The notes under the pieces were generated by a model that worked only from the letters and a program-made list of their open reading frames with translations, had not been told where the DNA came from and ran no database searches. Both the position numbers and the translations under genes were made by a program. Of a stretch of 7,128 nt of DNA, positions 1-5,680 are shown in pieces. Origin of the DNA: an uncultured bacterium (lineage in GTDB: Bacteria > Bacillota > Clostridia > Oscillospirales > Acutalibacteraceae); contig CAJMRT010000067.1 in assembly GCA_905215855.1 (NCBI GenBank), forward strand, positions 1-7,128, given 5' to 3'. How positions within the stretch are numbered: position 1 is the stretch's first letter; each line of letters opens with the position of its first letter.

Positions 1-1421
1 GCAGGAGCGAGATTGCCCTTGCCTGTTTCAATGTTCGAGTTGTCAAACTTCTTTGCCAGCGCTGAATAAACCGTTCCGCTTGTCAGATAGCAAGGACTAT
101 TGAGCGTTGGCTCGCTGTCAAAAGACATTGCGTCAAGTTTGCCTGCAAGCAATGACTTGACAGTGCTTTTTGTGTATGTGTCCGTGATTCCATAGCCGTC
201 AAGGGTTGTCGCTTTGTCAGCCTTTGTAGCAAGAGCCGTGTCAACATCTGCCTTGTCAGCTTTGTTTGCAATACTGCTGATTGATGATTTTAGATCAGCA
301 GAGAGCTTGCTCTGCGTTACCGCTGCATCCGCAATTTTAAGAGTTTTGACAGCTCCGTCCTGCATATGGTCTGTTGTAATGACATCGACCTCATCAGGGA
401 GCAAATTGTCAAGGCTCATCACATTGAGCCTGTCAAAGCCCTGAAGATTGTCTTTAATTTCCTTTGTCTTTTTCGATGTTGTGGCAAGTGCAGAGTTTGT
501 ACTCTTTGTTTCATCGGCGAGGTCTGACATCTCAGAGCTTGCGGAATTTGCGGAATTGTCGGTTGCAGATGAATAGCCGAAAACCTGTTCCGTAAAGCTT
601 TTGAATTTTTCCGTTGCAACATCTAATTTTTCGATAAAGGAATTAAGATTTTTCAACAGCGGAGAAAACACATTGATAAGTCCCTGACCGAGTGTTGCTT
701 TTAGGCTGTCAAGTCGGAGCTGTAAAATTCTTGTCTGATTTGCCCAGCTGTCCTGCGTTCGGGCAAAGTCACCTGTCGCATTGGCAAGCTGGTCTTGCAC
801 GAACTTGTAACGCAATGTTACTTTTTCGGCTTCGGTCATTTTGGCTGTAGTCTTACCGTAACCGTTTGCAAGGGCATAGCTGTCAAGTGCGGTCTGCGTC
901 ATTACAATGCCCAAATCTTTTAAAGTTTCGGTTTCGCCCGAAAATACAGATTTAAGTTTTGTGTAAGCTTCGTCCTGTCTGATGTTGTAGAATGAAGCGA
1001 CATCGCCTGCAAGTCCTGTCAGCGTAGTTGACATATCATAGGCTTCTTTCTCTGTAAAGCCGAAAGCCTCAGCCATTGAACCGAATGTACCAACATACTG
1101 CTTAGCCATAGTTTCGGACAACCCGAATGAATTAGCTGCACTTTTCGCCCACTTGTCAACCTGTTTAGTCATTGCCGGAAAAGTAACATCGACAACATTC
1201 TGCACCTCTGCAAGGTCAGAACCAAGCTCAATGCACTCTTTGCCGAAATTACTTACCGCATAAGTGCTGAAAGCAACAGCGGCAGTCTTTGCAAAGGTTT
1301 TAAGCTGATTTTTAACCTTTTCGATTGATTTGGCAACAGTAGTATTGACCTGTGCCAAACCACCGTTTAAACCCGATGTATCAAGTTTCGTGTCAAAATT
1401 CAGATAACCGTCAACCGCCAT
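1..1421 (-). CDS. Phage tail tape-measure N-terminus fused to tail-fibre-like sequence (partial)
   Basis: The frame stays open from ATG 1421 (RBS AAAGGATG just upstream) to the window edge, 473 codons without a stop. Residues 1-335 look like a Firmicutes tape-measure protein, which sets siphovirus tail length: the opening MAVDGYLNFDTKLD, the block LTGLAGDVASFYNI near residue 141, and LQGFDRLNV at 326-334, a motif often seen before the Gly/Ser-rich middle of clostridial tape measures. The expected long hydrophobic middle and C-terminus are missing. From about residue 340 the protein changes to sequence typical of tail fibres: DGAVKTLKIADAAVTQSKL, KADKA repeats, TTLDGYGITDTYTKS and FDNSNIETGKGNL. 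Tape measures are usually 700 residues or more and the fibre is normally a separate downstream gene. I infer an in-frame deletion joining the two, with the junction near nt 390-425. Tape-measure identity is strong; fibre identity is good but by eye. Confidence 0.82.
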   Translation of the reverse strand, partial: MAVDGYLNFDTKLDTSGLNGGLAQVNTTVAKSIEKVKNQLKTFAKTAAVAFSTYAVSNFGKECIELGSDLAEVQNVVDVTFPAMTKQVDKWAKSAANSFGLSETMAKQYVGTFGSMAEAFGFTEKEAYDMSTTLTGLAGDVASFYNIRQDEAYTKLKSVFSGETETLKDLGIVMTQTALDSYALANGYGKTTAKMTEAEKVTLRYKFVQDQLANATGDFARTQDSWANQTRILQLRLDSLKATLGQGLINVFSPLLKNLNSFIEKLDVATEKFKSFTEQVFGYSSATDNSANSASSEMSDLADETKSTNSALATTSKKTKEIKDNLQGFDRLNVMSLDNLLPDEVDVITTDHMQDGAVKTLKIADAAVTQSKLSADLKSSISSIANKADKADVDTALATKADKATTLDGYGITDTYTKSTVKSLLAGKLDAMSFDSEPTLNSPCYLTSGTVYSALAKKFDNSNIETGKGNLAP

Positions 1422-1449
1422 ATTTTCACATCCTTTCATTTAAAAATGG

Positions 1450-1485
1450 GCATAATAAAAGCGCACACCGTTATGATGTACGCTT
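1450..1485 (-). terminator. Intrinsic terminator upstream of the tape-measure gene
   Basis: On the minus strand AAGCGTACA (1485-1477) pairs with TGTGCGCTT (1467-1459), a 9-bp stem with one mismatch and a 9-nt loop. It is followed by TTATTATG, so the T-run together with the end of the stem is TTTTATT. It lies between the divergent hicAB promoter and the tape-measure start and would stop minus-strand transcription coming through the moron island. Confidence 0.5.
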
Positions 1486-1503
1486 AAAAATTTAATAAAG
1501 TTA

Positions 1504-1532
1504 TTGACAATACGCATAATGCGTATTATAAT
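1504..1532 (+). promoter_or_regulatory. Consensus sigma-A promoter of hicAB with palindromic operator in the spacer
   Basis: A perfect -35 TTGACA (1504-1509) and a perfect -10 TATAAT (1527-1532) are separated by exactly 17 bp. The spacer is a perfect inverted repeat, ATACGCAT-A-ATGCGTAT (1510-1526), and pairing extends one more base each side to 1509-1527. A dimeric repressor bound here would block RNA polymerase. The HicB antitoxin just downstream has a C-terminal ribbon-helix-helix domain, so autoregulation at this palindrome is the natural inference. Confidence 0.85.
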
Positions 1533-1550
1533 ATGTTTGGAGGTGAGGAA

Positions 1551-1733
1551 ATGAGGTTTAGAGAAATTGAAAAAATTCTCCTCGCTGACGGTTGGAGATT
1601 GAAAAATGTGAGAGGCTCACATAATCAATACATACATCCGACCAAAAAAGGAAAGGTAACAATACCGAATCACCGTGGTGACCTCGATATTAAAACCGCC
1701 AATTCAATTCTCAAACAGGCAGGGCTGAAATAA
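1551..1733 (+). CDS. hicA: HicA-family mRNA interferase toxin
   Basis: Sixty residues, the usual HicA length. HicA toxins are small dsRBD-fold proteins that cleave mRNA and tmRNA in the cytoplasm and are neutralised by HicB. The sequence has the family layout: an N-terminal helix (FREIEKILLADGW), the strand with the catalytic-histidine motif GSHNQYIHP (His at residue 24), then VTIPNHRGDLDIKTANSILKQAGL. I chose ATG 1551 because GGAGGTGA sits 7 nt before it; the earlier in-frame ATG at 1533 directly abuts the -10 box and would precede the transcript start. It is the first gene of a two-gene operon with hicB 46 bp downstream, and it points against the surrounding late phage genes, as expected for a moron. 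Confidence 0.93.
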   Translation: MRFREIEKILLADGWRLKNVRGSHNQYIHPTKKGKVTIPNHRGDLDIKTANSILKQAGLK

Positions 1734-1779
1734 TGCCTTGCCGCCTCACCGCCTTAATTTATACAAAGGAGCTGTATTT

Positions 1780-2187
1780 ATGAAATTAGTATATCCTGCA
1801 ATTTTTTCACCGCTTGAAAACAGCATTGGATATTGCGTTACATTCCCCGATTTGCCCGGAGCTGTTACCGAGGGAAGTGACCTTGCAGAGGCACTTACAA
1901 TGGCAGAAGATTGTGCAAGTATGTGGGTTCTTGATGAACTTGAGGACGGAAATCCTGTGCCGAAATCAACTCCGCCGTCCGAAATTGAGCTTGAAAGCAA
2001 GGACGATTTTGTAAACCTCGTTGTTCTTGATATGGACGCTTATGCTGAGAAATACGGTCAGAAAGCTATCCGCAAAAACTGTACAATTCCCGCTTGGCTC
2101 AATACAATGTCCGAAAACGAACACATCAATTTTTCTGCCGTTCTTCAGGATGCCCTCATTGAAAAGCTCGGTGTAAACAGAAAATAA
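1780..2187 (+). CDS. hicB: HicB-family antitoxin with ribbon-helix-helix DNA-binding domain
   Basis: A 135-residue protein. Residues 1-65 fit the partial RNase-H-like HicB fold that binds and covers the HicA active site (YPAIF, IGYCVTFPDLPGAVTEG, then an EALTMAEDCASMWVLDELEDG helix). Residues about 95-133 fit a ribbon-helix-helix domain: KAIRKNCTIPAWLNTMSE then INFSAVLQDALIEKLG. Antitoxins of this class both neutralise the toxin and repress their own operon; the palindrome between the promoter boxes is the probable target. I chose ATG 1780 because AAAGGAG precedes it at good spacing; a longer TTG start at 1738 would overlap the upstream untranslated spacer and add 14 residues unlike the family. 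The operon is followed by a strong terminator. Both partners appear intact. Confidence 0.93.
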   Translation: MKLVYPAIFSPLENSIGYCVTFPDLPGAVTEGSDLAEALTMAEDCASMWVLDELEDGNPVPKSTPPSEIELESKDDFVNLVVLDMDAYAEKYGQKAIRKNCTIPAWLNTMSENEHINFSAVLQDALIEKLGVNRK

Positions 2188-2206
2188 AACCTAACCGCAA
2201 AACTTT

Positions 2207-2237
2207 AGCCACCCCATTGGAGTGGCTTTTTGTTTTA
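2207..2237 (+). terminator. Intrinsic terminator of hicAB, possibly bidirectional
   Basis: AGCCAC (2207-2212) pairs with GTGGCT (2222-2227), followed by TTTTTGTTTT on the plus strand. The facing gene ends at 2239, so the hairpin lies between two convergent stops. On the minus strand the following sequence (AAAGTTTT) is poorer, so termination in that direction would be weaker. Confidence 0.8.
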
Positions 2238-2238
2238 A

Positions 2239-2610
2239 TTACGCTTTCCAGTGGCAATTCCAACATTCCGCATTATCAGTGTACGAATTTAATGCGTGGC
2301 AGTTTGGGCATTCCCATTTATCTTCCGAAGAAGTGTCACTGCTTTCGCTCTCCGTGGTTTCCTGTGTTTCCTGTTCACCGCAAAGAAATTCAAGCTTTTT
2401 GAGAATACAGGCAATGCCTGCAAAAATCAAACAGAGAAGTGCAACGGAAATCATACAGATTACAGTCAATCCCATATTATAGCCTGTTGTAAATTCTTCT
2501 GTAGCGGAGTTGTATGTAGATGTTGGAAATTGAAAACCTGCAGCAATACTGCCTACACCACCTAAAATGCCAATAATCCAAGCCACAATTTTAAAAATCT
2601 TACTTTTCAT
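2239..2610 (-). CDS. Small membrane protein with C-terminal zinc ribbon (moron)
   Basis: 123 residues; I do not recognise a named family. Two hydrophobic segments (about residues 8-26 and 48-70) flank a polar loop. A Ser/Glu/Thr-rich linker (about 77-98) follows, then a compact zinc ribbon with CPNC at 101-104 and CWNC at 116-119, 11 residues apart. Both ends should face the cytoplasm or the protein forms a hairpin; there is no cleavable signal. ATG 2610 follows a full AGGAGG. The gene has its own near-consensus promoter and is convergent with hicAB, so it is expressed independently of the phage late operon. It lies between a Gp15-type gene and the tape measure, a place where morons are often found. 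A superinfection or host-fitness role is possible but nothing in the sequence proves one. Confidence 0.8.
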   Translation of the reverse strand: MKSKIFKIVAWIIGILGGVGSIAAGFQFPTSTYNSATEEFTTGYNMGLTVICMISVALLCLIFAGIACILKKLEFLCGEQETQETTESESSDTSSEDKWECPNCHALNSYTDNAECWNCHWKA

Positions 2611-2653
2611 TGTTTATCCTCCTAAATGTAAAAATGATATAATTTTTTATTTA

Positions 2654-2682
2654 ATCATACACTAACAATTAGAGAATGTCAA
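2654..2682 (-). promoter_or_regulatory. Sigma-A promoter for the membrane zinc-ribbon gene
   Basis: On the minus strand TTGACA (2682-2677) and TATGAT (2659-2654) are 17 bp apart, about 45 bp upstream of the ATG at 2610. The -35 is a perfect match and the -10 has one mismatch. The surrounding sequence is very AT-rich and unlike the phage genes on either side. Confidence 0.75.
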
Positions 2683-2704
2683 CAATATGTGATAAGATAC
2701 TACA

Positions 2705-3232
2705 CTATACAAGCGAATTTATGAAGTCAAGTTCTTCTTTATCTTCTGCTGTGAGTTTGGGCTTTAGGTCGATAAGTTCTTTATGTTCGCTGTAAAAATC
2801 TCGTTCGGTTTTGTCGAGCTTCTTATGCTTTGCCTTTTTGGTGCGAATTGACATAATCTGTGTAAACAAGCCGTCACCCACTTCATTGAACAAGCCGAGA
2901 AAAGTCCACCAGTGCATATAATCGACTGTGCGTGTTTCCGCTCCTGCAACCTTATTGAGAGCAGGGAAGATTATATGTCCGTCCTGCTCCCAATCAAGCA
3001 CGCGAACGGGGAGCTGTTTGCCCTTCGGAATATCTCCGCCGTCAAGATACCAAATTGCCCTGTCAAGTGCCTTTTGGTAATTTTTGGGAATTTCCTTGTA
3101 AAGGCACTCGACACACACTCGGCATTTTTCAAAATCGTTCAGTTCATCGTCATTGTATGCCTTAATGAGCAGGGTTGCAGAGCGTGCATAATAGTCAAAG
3201 GCGGAAACAATGACCGCCTTTCTGCTTCGGTT
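2705..3232 (-). pseudogene. Bacteriophage Gp15-family protein, N-terminally truncated
   Basis: The open frame runs from just below a TGA near 3235 down to TAG at 2705. Family-like sequence starts around 3205 (FDYYARSATLLIKAYNDDELNDFEK) and continues for about 165 residues, including IPKNYQKALDRAIWYLDGG, the hallmark DYMHWWTFLGLFNEVGDGLF, and SIRTKKAKHKKLDK. Gp15 proteins are encoded just upstream of the tape measure in many Firmicutes siphoviruses, often as the longer product of a tail-assembly chaperone pair. The expected N-terminus of a few dozen residues is missing. Just upstream, in another frame, is the beginning of a scaffold gene, so the true start has been lost by deletion. The first usable start is GTG 3118, which has no obvious RBS. 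Identity is confident; function is probably lost. Confidence 0.8.
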
Positions 3233-3336
3233 TCAAGTCTTGATTTAGCCTTTTCGATATCGGCACCGTTTTCATTCAGAATTTTATCGACAACGCTTTT
3301 TTCAAGACCTAAATCTTCTAAAAATTTTCTCTGCAT
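3139..3336 (-). pseudogene. Phage scaffold protein (GP20-type) N-terminal remnant
   Basis: ATG 3336 has an excellent RBS (AAAGGAG, 8 nt upstream). The first ~40 residues, MQRKFLEDLGLEKSVVDKILN followed by ENGADIEKAKSRLETEAERR, match the start of the phage minor structural GP20/scaffold family, whose coiled-coil proteins guide procapsid assembly. The frame then switches to unrelated sequence and stops at 3139, because a deletion has joined it to the Gp15 gene in another frame near 3200-3225. A normal scaffold is about 150-220 residues and is followed by the major capsid gene; neither the rest of it nor a capsid gene is in the window. An upstream in-frame start at 3381 exists but lacks the RBS support. 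Confidence 0.75.
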
Positions 3337-3422
3337 AATAATGCTCCTTTCGATACGCTTTTTTACGAGGTTGCACCTCATTCTATCCGTAGTTTTACGA
3401 CTTCGGAACGGTCAATTTTGGG

Positions 3423-3462
3423 TAAAATAAAAGCACCTATGCAATCAAATGCAAGGGCGCTT
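3423..3462 (-). terminator. Intrinsic terminator after the 63-residue protein
   Basis: On the minus strand AAGCGCC (3462-3456) pairs with GGTGCTT (3437-3431), one G-U included, and an inner TGCA/TGCA pairing shortens the loop. It is followed by TTATTTTA, giving the run TTTTATTTT. The hairpin overlaps the TAA stop of the preceding gene (3461-3463). Confidence 0.75.
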
Positions 3463-3652
3463 AATCTGCTTTTTCTGTTTTAACTGCTTTGGTTTTCGGC
3501 TTTTTGGGAGCGTCAGGCTTGACCTCTTCTGCAAAGCCACCGTCAATGAGTTCCTTTGCTCTCTGCTCGGAGCATTCAAAAACTTCATTCACAGGTCGGG
3601 TTACATAGCCGTTCTGCCTGTCATTAAATGCTGTTGTCACCTTAATTTTCAT
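3461..3652 (-). CDS. Small phage head-region protein
   Basis: 63 residues, with ATG 3652 preceded by AAAGGTGG. The first ~45 residues form a compact domain (MKIKVTTAFNDRQNGYVTRP, then VFECSEQRAKELIDGGFAEEV) resembling small proteins encoded around the capsid genes of many Firmicutes phages; a DUF7302-like label would fit but is from memory. The C-terminal tail is Lys/Pro/Ala-rich (KPDAPKKPKTKAVKTEKAD) and probably disordered. Such proteins often sit next to the major capsid gene, which is absent here. Terminators lie on both sides (3431-3462 and 3704-3743), so its transcription depends on read-through or antitermination. No sign of truncation. Its function is unknown. Confidence 0.75.
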   Translation of the reverse strand: MKIKVTTAFNDRQNGYVTRPVNEVFECSEQRAKELIDGGFAEEVKPDAPKKPKTKAVKTEKAD

Positions 3653-3669
3653 TCTGTCACCACCTTTCT

Positions 3670-3693
3670 AAACCGGTCGAAATCGACAGGTTT
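3670..3693 (-). promoter_or_regulatory. Hairpin abutting the RBS of the 63-residue protein
   Basis: On the minus strand AAACC-T-GTCG and CGAC-C-GGTTT pair around an ATTT loop: nine base pairs with one T/C mismatch. It ends only a few bases before AAAGGTGG, the ribosome binding site of the 3652 start. It lacks a T-run, so it is not a terminator; control of translation or transcript stability is possible. Confidence 0.4.
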
Positions 3694-3697
3694 AAAT

Positions 3698-3743
3698 GCA
3701 AAAAGCACCCTATAATCAACATTGCTGTCGATTATAAAATGCT
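3698..3743 (-). terminator. Long-stem intrinsic terminator with GCAA tetraloop
   Basis: Read on the minus strand, AGCATTT then TATAATCGACA (3743-3726) pairs with TGTTGATTATA then GGGTGCT (3721-3704). The stem is 18 bp, including three consecutive U-G pairs and one further G-U, closed by a GCAA (GNRA-type) loop at 3725-3722. A T-run of about five follows. It lies between the 62-residue gene and the 63-residue gene. Confidence 0.75.
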
Positions 3744-3779
3744 CAATTCGTAATTTTATGCTGTTTTTGTGAATTGCAT

Positions 3780-3810
3780 ATAACAAAACCGCCCTTTTTA
3801 CGGAGCGGTT
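3780..3810 (-). terminator. Intrinsic terminator directly after the 62-residue gene
   Basis: On the minus strand AACCGCTC (3810-3803) pairs with GGGCGGTT (3794-3787), one T-G included, followed by TTGTTAT so that the T-run is TTTTGTT. It overlaps the TAA stop of the gene at 3809-3811. With the hairpin at 3704-3743 it makes a double terminator closing the metallopeptidase/partner unit. Confidence 0.75.
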
Positions 3811-3997
3811 AGATTATGCCACTGTCTCTTAAATACTGATTTTCTTCCTCTTTTGCGATTTTAAGCCACTCATTATAAGCGTTGCGTATTTTCTCAGGTG
3901 TATCATCTTTAAGTTTAGCCGGAAAAGATTTTGAATCTATATATGGACTAACTAAAGCAAACAAATCATTCGCTTTTTTGGAATAAGTAATTTTCAT
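3809..3997 (-). CDS. Small protein coupled to the metallopeptidase-tailed capsid gene; candidate immunity protein
   Basis: 62 residues from ATG 3997 (MKITYSKKANDLFALVSPYI), ending LKIAKEEENQYLRDSGII. I prefer this ATG over GTG 4006 because AGAGGTG lies 6 nt before it. That RBS is within the last codons of the minor capsid/metallopeptidase gene, whose stop is only 5 bp upstream, so the two are translationally coupled. The protein looks all-helical, charged and cytoplasmic, with a conserved-looking core (SFPAKLKDDTPEKIRNAYNEW). I recall similar small proteins after minor capsid genes in other Clostridia prophages but no assigned function. Position directly after a variable C-terminal enzymatic domain, the same low GC, and a double terminator behind it suggest a cognate inhibitor or chaperone; this is inference. 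Confidence 0.75.
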   Translation of the reverse strand: MKITYSKKANDLFALVSPYIDSKSFPAKLKDDTPEKIRNAYNEWLKIAKEEENQYLRDSGII

Positions 3998-4002
3998 AAA
4001 GT

Positions 4003-5226
4003 TCACCTCTTAAAATAACCTTTAACACGATATTCGTCAAACACTTCATCAAAATTTTCTTTTGAATACTCCTTAAACGCATATGCACTTATTTCCTCTG
4101 TATTATAACCGTTATTTATCAATTTTTCAACCTTTGGAGCATAAATTTTATTAAGGTAATTGCAATATTCAAAATAATCGTTAATACCTCCGAATTTTGC
4201 TCTGTAATTTTTAGCGTCTTGCCAATGAATCAGTTCGTGAAGAATTGTACTCAATCCGTCTTGCGGACAAGCCAAGTTTTCTTGTAAGCCTGACAAATCA
4301 CTTGTTGAAAAGTATGCTGAATTGACATTTAAAATATTCTGCATTGGCATATATGAAGCAATAGCATTTACTCGCATTTCTTCGGGAGAGATAATACAAA
4401 TTTCAGGCTTTCCGCTTGTTTCAACTTCTCCGAGCATATCAAACGCTTTTCTCACTTGCATATCAAAATTATGAAGTTCTTTTCGTTTTAGCTTTACCTT
4501 ATCTGAAATATAAACATTATCACACCATGTATTTGCCTTGTGGGTATCAATTGTAATTGTTTCGCCCTCAATTTTGCGTTCAAAAGTTTTTGATATATCT
4601 TCCTTAAAAACAGATCTGTAATATTTTTGTTCATCAGTCTTCAAAGAAAATTGTTTTGCCTTTTCTTCAAGCATATCCGCCCTGTCGTGCCACTCATCGG
4701 CTCGTTTTTGGGCAATGCGTTTGTTGTCATCGTCAAGGCTGTATTCAGCTCGGCGGTCAAAGCGTTGTGCCTGACGCTGTGCATACTGCTGTTTTTCTTC
4801 AAGCCGTTCTCTACGGTCCATTTCTGCCTCTTCTTCGCTGTATGTCGGGGTATCAATGCCCTTGATAAACGGCGAATAGCTGTGATAACAATTTGCACCG
4901 CAAAGTCCTGTGACCGTACCCAATCCGCAGACGGTTTCAAGCTCCTTTTTGCTGTACACTCTGCCCTGCCACACCTGATGTGTCGGTCTTGCACCACGGT
5001 GATAGCTGACCTCGAAATATTCCGTGCCAAGCTGTTCGGCGTTGTCCTCGTTGACCTTTGCGACAACCTGATTAAAACCTGTCATCAATGCCCTGCGTGC
5101 CGCCACATCAACACGATTGCTCCAACCACTTGCATAATCGACGGTACGCAATCCGCTGTCGGTCATAGCTTTAACCACTTTTTTGAGGACTGTATTATAA
5201 TCAACCGCACCGCTTGCAATCTGCAT
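4003..5226 (-). pseudogene. Phage minor capsid protein 2, 3' part, with C-terminal HExxH metallopeptidase-like domain
   Basis: An intact 407-codon frame that is the 3' part of a minor head protein (Phage_min_cap2/MuF type), which sits by the portal and can be carried into the new host. Head-protein features are YNTVLKKVVKAMTDSGLRTVDY, RRALMTGFNQ near residue 45, HRGARPTHQVWQGRVYS at 76-92 and GLCGANCYHSYSPF at 107-120. A charged probable coiled coil follows (about 130-195). Residues about 200-407 form another domain with HELIH at 330-334, a zincin HExxH motif, and a Glu-rich EEISAYAF and NFDEVFDEY segment downstream that could supply the third zinc ligand. DNA for this domain is AT-richer (line 4081-4140 has 18 G/C of 60; 4801-4860 has 31 of 60). 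The 5' piece of the gene is in another frame, so ATG 5226 is only the first ATG after the deletion scar. It may be translated from there, but no good RBS is visible. Confidence 0.82.
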
Positions 5227-5402
5227 AAGTCCGTTGTCAAGAGTGCATAGAGCCTGTTAATCTGCCAATCGGCGGCGGAAGTGATTTCTTTGCCGTTTGT
5301 TTCCAGTCTTTCGGTAAGGTCTGACATAATATTTAGTTGCAAACTGCGGTACAGCTGTTCCATAGCCGAGGGCAAAGCCTCAATTTCGGTCGGAGTAAAC
5401 AT
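5163..5402 (-). pseudogene. Phage minor capsid protein 2, 5' fragment
   Basis: ATG 5402 shares a base with the TAA of the portal remnant (TAATG), a normal phage overlap, and has GAGG 9 nt upstream. Residues 1-54 (MFTPTEIEALPSAMEQLYRS to EITSAADWQINRLYAL) are the typical beginning of the minor capsid 2 family. After residue ~54 the frame reads sequence belonging to the 3' piece in another phase and stops at 5163. The family-like sequence resumes in the other frame as ALCTLDNGLMQIASGAVDYN, so I estimate that roughly 80-100 codons have been lost and the frame shifted, with the junction near 5230-5250. Confidence 0.8.
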
Positions 5403-5680
5403 TACTGCATAACCTCAGAGGGCTGCGGAAGATTTTTCTTTGCCGTCTGTTCGTCTTCTCCGTACCACTTTGCCCGATATTCTTCAGGTTTCATAATACC
5501 GAGGTTCAAATCCTGAATATCCTGCTTGCGTTCGGTTTCTTCATCACCCAAATCCACATCAACGGCACGGTACAAACGCCTGTTAAGTCTGTCGGCTTTG
5601 CCATCCTTAAACACGGCAGAATCAACATGAATCGCACGCTCTCCGCTTTCAAATTCCCAGTCAAGCCGTCCCTTGCCCAA
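5402..5680 (-). pseudogene. SPP1-type phage portal protein remnant (middle and C-terminal pieces)
   Basis: The portal is the dodecameric head-tail gateway and DNA channel, normally 430-500 residues; fewer than 90 codons remain. RLDWEFESGE and KADRLNRRLYRAVDV resemble the central portion of the SPP1 gp6-like portal. ETERKQDIQDLNLGIMKPEE and YRAKWYGEDEQTAKKNLPQ are the family's C-terminal helix region. In a full portal these are separated by well over 100 residues, so a second deletion, in frame, appears to lie near 5545-5560. The only starts are a TTG at 5680 or reading from the small-terminase frame, neither convincing. The stop overlaps the start of the minor capsid gene, so this 3' end is ancestral. 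Confidence 0.72.

Noticed and set aside
1533..1550. Earlier ATG of hicA at 1533
   Set aside because: It directly abuts the -10 hexamer and lies upstream of the expected transcript start; ATG 1551 has the proper RBS.
1738..1779. TTG-started longer HicB adding 14 residues
   Set aside because: The added residues are unlike the HicB N-terminus and ATG 1780 has AAAGGAG at good spacing.
2912..3430. Plus-strand frame of 172 codons opposite the Gp15/scaffold region
   Set aside because: The minus strand carries recognisable Gp15 (DYMHWWTFLG) and scaffold motifs with an RBS; the plus frame has neither.
4627..5250. Long plus-strand open frame of 207 codons opposite the minor capsid gene
   Set aside because: Cys/Phe-rich low-complexity translation with no RBS or promoter. 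The opposite strand has clear family motifs in this stretch, so it is an antisense shadow.
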